From FEN-727 sp036508635 (GTDB taxonomy: Bacteria > Actinomycetota > Geothermincolia > Fen-727 > Anoxymicrobiaceae), in assembly GCA_036508635.1 (NCBI GenBank), contig DATCGY010000166.1, positions 1 to 11,034 on the forward strand: DNA of 11,034 bases, read 5' to 3'. A model generated the notes under the pieces. The model searched no databases. It saw only the letters and a list, made by a program, of their open reading frames with translations, and was not told where the DNA came from. A program made the position numbers and the translations under genes. Shown one piece after another: positions 4,904 to 11,034 of the stretch (position 1 is the first letter of the stretch; each line of letters begins with the position of its first letter).

Positions 4904-7381
4904 CTACGGGTGGTGGTGGAGATACTGGCGGCCTTTGGATGTGAGGATTATCGTTGGACGGTTGATGCTGCCTCCCCTTGCGACAAAACCGTCCGTGAGC
5001 ATTTCGGCGATGATATCTCGCACGCGCTCCTGGGTGGCGTTTACGCTGCCGTACGCGGGCAGTCGCGCTATCCGTGATTCGTCGATCCAGGCCGCTTCGG
5101 AACCTGTCAGGACAGCCGCCGTCTTTCCTGCTCCCAGGGGGAACGGCACAGAATTGACGCACCGGAGGACCTGGAGCTTTATGTCCTCTGTCGATGCGGC
5201 GATACCCGTGCTGCCCGTGGATGAGCGTCGTCCGTGAGAGCCGGTGTGCGGTTGCCGCGATTGGCCGGATGGACCCTCCGCGGCGGTACTCTGACGGCCA
5301 CTCACCCCCAGGCCTTTTAACTGGGTCGGGGTCAGAACCATGGCTTTTTGCCTGCCGGATTCGGTGAGACGGAGGACGGGGAACCCGGACTTGCCGTCCT
5401 GCTCGAGATAGCCCTCGACGATCAACATCTCGATAACCTCGATGACGTGGTCTCGCCTGGCTTTGATAAGGCCGTAGGCGGGATTACGGTCGAGCTTCCA
5501 TTCGACCACCTGTTTGTTCCTCGAGCCTGTCACGACCTCGGCGATGCGGATCTTTCCGATGGGAAACTGCTGGTAGCGAACGCATGCCAGCACGGCGAGC
5601 GCCGTCGCCCTGTCTCGCTCGAGTACGCCGCCGGAAGCGCCGGTGGCCCTGGCTTTGCCGCAGGAGTCGCATACCCCACACTCGAAGTCTTGTTCTTCGC
5701 CGAAATAGCGCAGGATGTATCCGCGCCTGCAACCTTGCTGGTTGATAAAGCCCTCGATGGCCGCGAGCTTTTCTTCTTCGATGCGGCGAAGCGAGTCTTG
5801 CCTGCTCCAGTCTATCTGGATCGTTTCGAACGCCGGGGCCGGGTCTACGAGCTTTTCGATTCCGCGCCCTCGGAATGGAGGCTCGTAACCGACGAGCCCC
5901 GCTTCGCGCAGTGAGGTCAGGGCTCTCTTGACCTGCTCGGGCGAAATGCCGGCGTCCGATGCCAGGCGCCAGAGGTCCGTTTCGAACCGGCCCGAAGTCT
6001 TGAGGTCGAAAGACGTTGCCAGCGCCTCGAGCACCGATTGTTGCAGGGGCCCGTGGACCAGCTGACCGATCCTGGCGAACGGCTTGTAGAGAGTGACCGC
6101 GACCCGCGGCTCGCCCGAGTATGCCCGCAGTACACCGGCGCCTTCGAGGAGGCGTATCGACGCGCCGACCTGGCCCTCCCCCACCTGCTCGGTGCAGAGC
6201 CCGGCGATCTCTTTGTATGTCATGAGGAGGGGGTTGTCATCGGTCTGCCAGATGCTCTCGTATACGCTCTTTACCTGGCGTATGCCCGGATAGTTGAGAC
6301 TTATGAAGAACTCGCGCAGACCCTGATCCGCTGACGAATAGAGCAGCACGCAGCTCGACTCGAGGCCGTCGCGCCCGGCGCGGCCTATCTCCTGATAGTA
6401 CTGCTCGACCGAACCGGGGTAGTTGTAGTGGATGACAAAGCGGACGTCGCTCTTGTCGATGCCCATGCCGAAAGCCGACGTCGCGGCGACGACACGGGCC
6501 TTGCCGCTCTGGAACGCCTCTTGCGCCTCGGTACGCGCGTCAGGGTCCATGCCGGCGTGGTAAGCGACCATGCTCGGCTCAATGGACCTCAATGCGTTGA
6601 CGACCTCTTCAGTGTTTTTACGGGTGCCTGCGTAGATGATACCGGAGCCCTCGTGGCCTCTCAGGAACCCGGAGAGGAAGTCGATCTTCTTCTGATCGTT
6701 GAACGCCATGACCACGCTGAGCAGAAGGTTTGGGCGGTCGAACCCGTGCACGTGCACGTCGGTGTCAACGGGAGTGAGGCCGAGCGAGCCGAGGATGTCG
6801 GCCTGCACGCGCGGTGTGGCCGTGGCGGTAAGCGCGGTTATCGGAGGCCGGCCGACCTGCTCGTGGAACTGCCTGAGCCGCCTGTAGTCGGGGCGGAAAT
6901 CGTGCCCCCATTCGGAGATGCAGTGCGCCTCGTCGACGGCCAGCCGAGCGACCCGCGTGTCGCCCAGCATCTTCATGAACGCGGCGTCGCGGCACCTCTC
7001 GGGAGCGATGTAGAGGAGCCGGCACTCGCCCCTGACGCACCTGAGCAACCTCTCGCGCTGTTCGTCCCGGCCGAGGCTGGAGTTGACGGCGGTAGCGGAG
7101 ACGCCTATGCGCTCGAGCTCGTCCACCTGGTCTTTCATGAGAGAGATGAGGGGCGACACGACAACTGTTAACCCATCGCCTATGAGTGACGGGAGCTGGT
7201 ATATGAGGGATTTGCCGCTGCCGGTCGGCATAACGACCAGCAGGTTCCTGCCTGAAATGACCGATCGCAGAGCGCTCTCTTGACCCGGCAGGAACTCGAC
7301 GTAGCCGTAATGTTCCTCGAGCAGGCGCCCGGCCTCGTCGAGCGCCTCGTCAGCGCTGATGTGTACTCTATCTGTCGCCAT
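4904..7381 (-). CDS. recQ: RecQ-family ATP-dependent DNA helicase with duplicated C-terminal domain
   Basis: This 825-residue 3'-5' DNA helicase of repair and recombination is longer than E. coli RecQ (about 610). The Q motif (FLPGQ) is at 30-34, Walker A MPTGSGKS at 51-58 and DEAH at 150-153. The RecQ aromatic loop (EWGHDFRPDY) is at 157-166 and motif VI QEIGRAGRDG at 330-339. The zinc ligands are C551, C568, C571 and C574. About 170 extra residues between motif VI and the zinc site look like added winged helices (YKEIAGLC..., LRLLEGAG). After the zinc site come two similar domains, about 590-680 and 733-822, sharing VL-CV, FP-G, VLTGS or VVTGS, PAYG and L-L-DG or VEG, joined by a Ser/Gly/Gln-rich linker (694-731). 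The start ATG has only a weak, distant GGAG. The gene is divergent from yjbQ. Confidence 0.93.
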   Translation of the reverse strand: MATDRVHISADEALDEAGRLLEEHYGYVEFLPGQESALRSVISGRNLLVVMPTGSGKSLIYQLPSLIGDGLTVVVSPLISLMKDQVDELERIGVSATAVNSSLGRDEQRERLLRCVRGECRLLYIAPERCRDAAFMKMLGDTRVARLAVDEAHCISEWGHDFRPDYRRLRQFHEQVGRPPITALTATATPRVQADILGSLGLTPVDTDVHVHGFDRPNLLLSVVMAFNDQKKIDFLSGFLRGHEGSGIIYAGTRKNTEEVVNALRSIEPSMVAYHAGMDPDARTEAQEAFQSGKARVVAATSAFGMGIDKSDVRFVIHYNYPGSVEQYYQEIGRAGRDGLESSCVLLYSSADQGLREFFISLNYPGIRQVKSVYESIWQTDDNPLLMTYKEIAGLCTEQVGEGQVGASIRLLEGAGVLRAYSGEPRVAVTLYKPFARIGQLVHGPLQQSVLEALATSFDLKTSGRFETDLWRLASDAGISPEQVKRALTSLREAGLVGYEPPFRGRGIEKLVDPAPAFETIQIDWSRQDSLRRIEEEKLAAIEGFINQQGCRRGYILRYFGEEQDFECGVCDSCGKARATGASGGVLERDRATALAVLACVRYQQFPIGKIRIAEVVTGSRNKQVVEWKLDRNPAYGLIKARRDHVIEVIEMLIVEGYLEQDGKSGFPVLRLTESGRQKAMVLTPTQLKGLGVSGRQSTAAEGPSGQSRQPHTGSHGRRSSTGSTGIAASTEDIKLQVLRCVNSVPFPLGAGKTAAVLTGSEAAWIDESRIARLPAYGSVNATQERVRDIIAEMLTDGFVARGGSINRPTIILTSKGRQYLHHHP

Positions 7382-7525
7382 CGTCTACCCGTTCTCCGTG
7401 GATATCTCACGGGCTGCGAACATGTTGCTTTCTCCCGACGTCTTGTTCTCTTGGCTATTCCTCTGGAATTGTATACCGTGATTGGGACATGTGCCTCGCA
7501 AGTTTCGACCACGGTGGAGGTGGAA

Positions 7526-7921
7526 ATGGAGACATTCACAGTGCGGAGCTCCGCCCGGACCGATTTCAGGCAGATCAACCCGGAGGTGTCGGCCGCTGTA
7601 AGGGCGACCGGCATCAAGGACGGTATATGCGTGGTTTTCGTCCCGCATACTACCGCGGGCGTGACCATCAATGAGAACGCCGACCCCGCCGCCAGGGAGG
7701 ACATCGAGTCCACGCTGGACCGCATGGTTCCCTGGACCGGCCCGTACCACCACGCAGAAGGCAACTCCGCAGCGCACGTGAAAGCGTCGATGGTCGGGCA
7801 CGCGGCTGTGATACCGATCGATCGGGGCCGGCTTGCCCTCGGCACGTGGCAGGGAATATACCTCTGCGAGTTCGATGGGCCTCGCACGCGGAACGTCCAC
7901 GTGCAGGTAGTCTCCACATAG
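7526..7921 (+). CDS. yjbQ: YjbQ/UPF0047 family protein (secondary thiamine-phosphate synthase-like)
   Basis: The 131-residue protein is a complete UPF0047 member. It has VPHTTAGVTINENADP (39-54) with the conserved His41, then the HHAEGNSAAHVKASMVG block (75-91) and a final strand pair, GTWQGIYLCEFDGPR. E. coli YjbQ has weak thiamine-phosphate synthase activity; the true role of the family is unsettled. The frame is open far upstream into the helicase gene, but GGAGG at 7516-7520, 5 nt before ATG 7526, and the family's usual length of about 130-140 residues fix this start. It is divergent from recQ across 144 bp and convergent with the HdeD-like gene. Confidence 0.92.
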   Translation: METFTVRSSARTDFRQINPEVSAAVRATGIKDGICVVFVPHTTAGVTINENADPAAREDIESTLDRMVPWTGPYHHAEGNSAAHVKASMVGHAAVIPIDRGRLALGTWQGIYLCEFDGPRTRNVHVQVVST

Positions 7922-7931
7922 CCGCCGGGCG

Positions 7932-7951
7932 GGACGCGTCAGCCGGCGTCC
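7932..7951. terminator. Possible hairpin between convergent genes
   Basis: GGACGC (7932-7937) and GCGTCC (7946-7951) form a 6-bp GC-rich stem with an 8-nt loop in the 66-bp gap between the yjbQ and HdeD-like stops. CGCC (7923-7926) and GGCG (7952-7955) could extend it past a bulge. There is no T-tract, so intrinsic termination is uncertain. Confidence 0.35.
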
Positions 7952-7987
7952 GGCGAGCCCACTCCTCCACCTCGGGGTGCGGGGCCT

Positions 7988-8557
7988 TCAGGCAATGCCG
8001 AGAGATTTATACAGCTTCCTCGTCCTCAAGCTCACAACAGCCAGTAGGACTCCCTGGATGAGCGCATAGATACCTACCAGCAGGACTATGCTCAACACGC
8101 TCAGTCCGGGCAGCGCTATCAGGATGATGCCCAGGATGATTGACAGGACCCCGGTAAGGACCAGTAACCACTTGACGTTCGCGTCGCCCTTCGGCGCCTC
8201 GAACCCCGACACGATTATCATGAATCCGTAGATGATAGCCCAGGCCGCTATCAGGTAGAGAACGGTCACTGTGGCAGCGCCCGGACGGGCCATCGTCATT
8301 ATGCCGATGACCACGCAGACGATGCCGATCAACAGCGATACGAAGAAACTCTCCTCGCGCTTGACCTCCGCGTAAGTTGCCGCGAACGCGGCGATGCCGG
8401 CGACCAGCACGAAAAGGCCGAACACGAAGACCAGCACCTTTGTCGTGGAGCCGGGCCAAGCCAGGATGATTATCCCGAAGATGAACGCCGCGATCCCCCG
8501 GAGCAGAAATGACCACCACCTGGGTACGTGGACCTCTTTGACCTTCGCCTCTGCCAT
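7988..8557 (-). CDS. HdeD/DUF308 family six-helix membrane protein
   Basis: The 189-residue protein has six predicted membrane helices at about 16-34, 39-62, 71-89, 95-118, 130-148 and 152-176. They form three helix-pair repeats: the first helix of each pair ends in a Pro-Gly (35-36, 92-93, 150-151), following LAWPG, MARPG and IALPG. This is the DUF308 repeat of HdeD, linked to acid resistance in E. coli; elsewhere its function is unknown. I prefer the ATG at 8555-8557 because GAGGAGGAGT is directly upstream; an ATG at 8584 would add nine residues without a good ribosome binding site. It lies 143 bp after the HD-GYP-like gene on the same strand. Confidence 0.88.
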   Translation of the reverse strand: MAEAKVKEVHVPRWWSFLLRGIAAFIFGIIILAWPGSTTKVLVFVFGLFVLVAGIAAFAATYAEVKREESFFVSLLIGIVCVVIGIMTMARPGAATVTVLYLIAAWAIIYGFMIIVSGFEAPKGDANVKWLLVLTGVLSIILGIILIALPGLSVLSIVLLVGIYALIQGVLLAVVSLRTRKLYKSLGIA

Positions 8558-8700
8558 GGACTCCTCCTCGATAATCGGCCGCATCAGTGGCTCGGATATT
8601 CCTGTGAATAAATTCGACGCGCGCGGCTCAATCCATTTTGCCTTGTGCGCTTATCGTTGGATGGATCCATCGTGCTGTCTATGATGGGGTGGGCGCTGCT

Positions 8701-9417
8701 CTAACCCTGGCTTTCCAGGTCCTCCACCACCAGGTCGAGCGTCTTGTCGATGAGGGATTCCGTAGCGTGGGCTTTCTGCGTGACTATCTTCTCTAGAGCC
8801 GGAACCACGAACGGGTCGAACTGCACGCCCGTGTAACCGATGATCTCTTCCAGCGCTTCAGGAGGAGTGCACCCCAGGCGGAACGGCCGGTCGGACCCGA
8901 TCGAGACAAATGCGTCAGCCACCGTGAGCATGCGCGCGAGCAGCGGGATCGCGACCCCGGACAGGCCTTCCGGATAACCCCATCCGTTGTACCATTCGTG
9001 GTGGTGCCGCACCGCCAATACTATAGGCCTCGGGAAGCCGAGCTCCTCCAGCTTCCGCGCCCCGATGACCGGGTGGCGCTCCACGGCGCGTCGGAGGTCC
9101 GCGTTCTGCATGTAGTCGATGCCGGTCTCGCTGTTGTCCTTAATGAGGGCGTGGATCGACTCGTCTATCATCCCTATATCCATGAGATAAGCGCAGACCC
9201 TGAGCTGCTCCAACTGCTCCTGGCTCAGGTCGAGCTCCTCACCCATAGCCGAAGCCTCGAAAGACACCCTCTGCCAGTGCCCTTTCATATACGGGTACAT
9301 GGATTCAAGGCGCCTCTGCACGGCGCCCATCACGACAGTATCGTTTCGCCTGCGGCCCCCGACGCCGGGGCTGATGAATGTGGTTTCACCTTGCGACAGC
9401 GGGTTTTCGGCATCCAA
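8701..9417 (-). CDS. HD-GYP-like phosphohydrolase domain protein with altered HD site
   Basis: The 238-residue protein is essentially one HD-GYP-type domain. His47 (GHWQRV), HP at 115-116, HHHE at 138-141, NGWGYPEGL at 144-152 and ARMLTVADAF ending at 170 match cyclic-di-GMP phosphodiesterases. However, the signature LHDIGK reads LMDIGM (78-83): the metal-binding His is Met79 and the usual Lys is Met83. The catalytic metal site is therefore probably impaired, and the protein may bind rather than cleave its nucleotide. There is no receiver or membrane domain. The start is TTG at 9415-9417, with AAGGAG 11 nt upstream. It begins 32 bp after the flippase stop, so the two probably share a transcript. 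Confidence 0.85.
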   Translation of the reverse strand: MDAENPLSQGETTFISPGVGGRRRNDTVVMGAVQRRLESMYPYMKGHWQRVSFEASAMGEELDLSQEQLEQLRVCAYLMDIGMIDESIHALIKDNSETGIDYMQNADLRRAVERHPVIGARKLEELGFPRPIVLAVRHHHEWYNGWGYPEGLSGVAIPLLARMLTVADAFVSIGSDRPFRLGCTPPEALEEIIGYTGVQFDPFVVPALEKIVTQKAHATESLIDKTLDLVVEDLESQG

Positions 9418-9449
9418 TTACAGCAGCACTCCTTATTCCGATCTGCCAT

Positions 9450-10814
9450 CTAGTTAATCGGCACGTCGGAAGGATTGCTGTAGTCACTCGTTTGGGGTCC
9501 CGCCGGGGCCTCCTTGAGAGCGAGCGCCAGGTTGGCCGCAAGCAGTGCGACTCCCACTATAAGCATAACAAGCAGGATGTCCGGCAACGTCTTGTGGTAG
9601 GCGACTATCCCGGCAATCTCGGCGACGGCGCCTGCCAGCAGCAGGCCGATAAACGCACGCCGGTCGAGCGCCAGGTGATAGTAGACGAGCACGTTCACCA
9701 GGGCAAAAACGGCCATGACGATCCCGAACAGAACAACGAATTGCAGGCCGAAGATTCCCTTGTATTGAGCTTGAGCTATCTGCTTACCGTGCTTCCCCGC
9801 GAAGAAGCTGGCGGTGAAATCCGGAAAGAGCCAGTAGAAACCGACGACCGCTCCCTCGAGCAACAGGCACGCGGCCATGCTCAGCCAGAGCACGCGCCTG
9901 GTCGATCTGCCAGTGGCCCTCAGCTGGCTGACGCGAGGGAACATGACGAGCGTTATCCCCGCCGGGAAAAACAGCACTGCCTTTCCCGCCAGCGCCGCGT
10001 ATGAGTAGAGGTCCGCCTGGGCCCCGGTCTTCAGCGCCTTGACGAGCACGACGTCGATCTGGGTCATAAAGATGACCAGGAACACGCCGACAGCGACCGG
10101 AATCAGCGTCCACAGCGCCTTGGCCGGATGGAAATCCTCTATCTTCTCCGCTTTTCCGCGCAGGAAGTCGCGATAGTAGTAGATGATCGCGGTCGCCACG
10201 ATGACACCAGCCACGGTCGCCGCGCCCAGAGCGCCGTAAACCCCAAGGCCAAGCTCGACCAGTACTACACCCGCGACTATTCGCAGCACGGCGCTGGCTA
10301 TGCTCGCCGTTCCCAGGCCGATGAACCGCTGCTGTCCCTGCAGGAGCCCGTAAGGCAGGGTCAGGTAGAGCGTCACCGCCAGGGACGTGCCCATGATTAT
10401 CACGAAGACCGGTGAATCGAGCTTGAGGAGGCGTCCGAGCGGCCACGCGACGGCGATGCTCACGGCGAGTACCGCGACCGCGAGAATCACCAACCAGCGC
10501 GAAAAAGCCTCGACGAGCGCCTTGGTCTTATGAGGCTCCTCGGTGATCTCGTACTCCGCGACGTACTTCGTGATGACCGTCTGGAACGATACGGCGCCCA
10601 TGGATACGATGAGGAAGATAGAGTTGAGCGAGTTGAAACTGGCAAACGCCCCGGCCTCCCCCAGCATCCTCGTCATGATGATGCTGAAGACGTAATTGAG
10701 CACGCCCGCAAGCGTCGTCGCGACTATCATCACGCCGAACGCTCCGACCAGTGTCTGGCGGAGCGCCCCGAGCCTGTCCCCTATTCCGTTTGAGCTTACG
10801 CCCGAATCCTGCAA
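9450..10814 (-). CDS. Polysaccharide/lipid flippase-like transporter (MATE/MOP superfamily)
   Basis: The 454-residue integral membrane protein has about 12 hydrophobic helices. The opening resembles Wzx/polysaccharide-biosynthesis exporters: helix 1 GVLNYVFSIIMTRMLG, followed by FNSLNSIFLIVSMG and the membrane-edge KYVAEYE. The middle PYGLLQGQQRFIGLG and QIDVVLVKAL, FFPAGITLVMFPRVSQ segments fit the second half of the fold. It probably moves a lipid-linked glycan across the membrane; no glycosyltransferase is nearby to define the substrate. The start is set at TTG 10812-10814, with AAAGGAG 5 nt upstream and an extended -10 at 10843; a further 23 upstream codons are open but lie on the promoter side. 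The HD-GYP-like gene follows after 32 bp. Confidence 0.87.
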   Translation of the reverse strand: MQDSGVSSNGIGDRLGALRQTLVGAFGVMIVATTLAGVLNYVFSIIMTRMLGEAGAFASFNSLNSIFLIVSMGAVSFQTVITKYVAEYEITEEPHKTKALVEAFSRWLVILAVAVLAVSIAVAWPLGRLLKLDSPVFVIIMGTSLAVTLYLTLPYGLLQGQQRFIGLGTASIASAVLRIVAGVVLVELGLGVYGALGAATVAGVIVATAIIYYYRDFLRGKAEKIEDFHPAKALWTLIPVAVGVFLVIFMTQIDVVLVKALKTGAQADLYSYAALAGKAVLFFPAGITLVMFPRVSQLRATGRSTRRVLWLSMAACLLLEGAVVGFYWLFPDFTASFFAGKHGKQIAQAQYKGIFGLQFVVLFGIVMAVFALVNVLVYYHLALDRRAFIGLLLAGAVAEIAGIVAYHKTLPDILLVMLIVGVALLAANLALALKEAPAGPQTSDYSNPSDVPIN

Positions 10815-10842
10815 TATAACTCCTTTGGGCGGATTCGAACCA

Positions 10843-10851
10843 ATAGTAACA
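10843..10851 (-). promoter_or_regulatory. Possible extended -10 of the flippase operon
   Basis: The minus strand reads TGTTACTAT, a TGn-extended -10 (hexamer 4 of 6). A poor TTCAAG -35 lies 18 bp upstream of the hexamer. It sits about 30 nt before the TTG start at 10814 and agrees with that start choice. Confidence 0.35.
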
Positions 10852-10956
10852 CGAAGCCCCTGATGCCTTGAACGCCCCCGCAACCGATGCTAGACTCCCA
10901 CAGTAAACGTTAGCCCTCGCACGGCTCCCAACGCCGCGCCGAGCCGCAAAGCCAAA

Positions 10957-11032
10957 GGGCCGTTAGCTCAGTTGGTAGAGCACCGGACTTTTAATCCGGG
11001 TGTCATAGGTTCGATCCCTATACGGCCCACCA
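10957..11032 (+). tRNA. tRNA-Lys (anticodon UUU)
   Basis: A full cloverleaf of 76 nt is visible: acceptor GGGCCGT/ACGGCCC, D-arm GCTC/GAGC, anticodon stem CCGGA/TCCGG around loop CTTTTAA with anticodon TTT at 10990-10992, a 5-nt variable loop, and T-arm ATAGG/CCTAT with loop TTCGATC. The discriminator is A11029 and the CCA end is encoded (11030-11032). It reads Lys AAA/AAG codons. The upstream gap to the divergent flippase shows no other gene. Confidence 0.97.
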
Positions 11033-11034
11033 CC

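Noticed and set aside
6428..7171. 247-codon open frame antisense to the RecQ-like helicase
   Set aside because: It mirrors the conserved helicase motifs on the other strand and its composition is that of a shadow frame.
7451..7477. TTGGCT...TATACC as a yjbQ promoter
   Set aside because: The spacer is only 15 bp and both boxes are weak; not distinguishable from chance.
9330..9449. 39-codon Cys-containing frame (ECCCNWMPKTRC) starting directly after the flippase stop
   Set aside because: It has no ribosome binding site of its own and overlaps the N-terminus of the HD-GYP-like gene, whose AAGGAG lies inside it. Reinitiation is possible but unsupported.
10826..10841. Minus-strand GGTTCGAATCC resembling a tRNA T-arm, which could mark an attachment-site remnant
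   Set aside because: The stem pairs only two bases beyond the loop and no other tRNA arms are found around it; likely chance.

Overview
This is a high-GC bacterial chromosomal segment that codes on both strands. Strong AGGAGG-type ribosome binding sites, several TTG/GTG starts, an L-lactate dehydrogenase, an ArsR metalloregulator and a perfect sigma-A-type promoter suggest a Gram-positive-like, probably anaerobic or facultative lineage. A deep-branching actinobacterium is my guess from overall flavour; no marker gene here settles it. There is no phage, CRISPR array or complete transposon.

Layout. 1-68: tail of an unidentified gene. 84-494 (-): two-CBS-domain protein. 677-976 (+): small single-span membrane protein. 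1071-2024 (+): L-lactate dehydrogenase with a cysteine-cluster loop. 2041-2804 (-): two-gene unit, a small 'KCHNRNY'-ending protein overlapping a MNT/AbiEii-like nucleotidyltransferase. 2992-3243 (+): decayed 3' end of a serine beta-lactamase-like gene. 3288-3676 (+): ArsR-family regulator with a textbook promoter and tandem operator. 3677-4119: no long gene, but a third operator-like 9-mer, a 24-codon Cys-rich micro-ORF, a hairpin terminator and a 98-bp element with 25-bp inverted ends. 4120-4599 (+): flavodoxin-like protein. 4606-4776 (-): an easily missed 56-aa protein downstream of 4904-7381 (-), a long RecQ-family helicase with a duplicated C-terminal domain. 7526-7921 (+): YjbQ. 7988-8557 (-): HdeD/DUF308 membrane protein. 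8701-9417 (-): HD-GYP-like protein lacking the signature His. 9450-10814 (-): polysaccharide flippase-like transporter. 10957-11032 (+): tRNA-Lys(UUU).

How the genes work together. Most are independent housekeeping or accessory genes. Three local units are visible: the overlapping nucleotidyltransferase pair with its own extended -10 promoter; the flippase and HD-GYP-like pair, 32 bp apart; and the arsR neighbourhood, where the 9-mer TTCGAAATA recurs upstream and downstream of the regulator and precedes the Cys micro-ORF. The last unit, plus the duplicated RecQ C-terminus, the altered HD site and the beta-lactamase remnant, are the points most worth a second look. I see no clear large new system.
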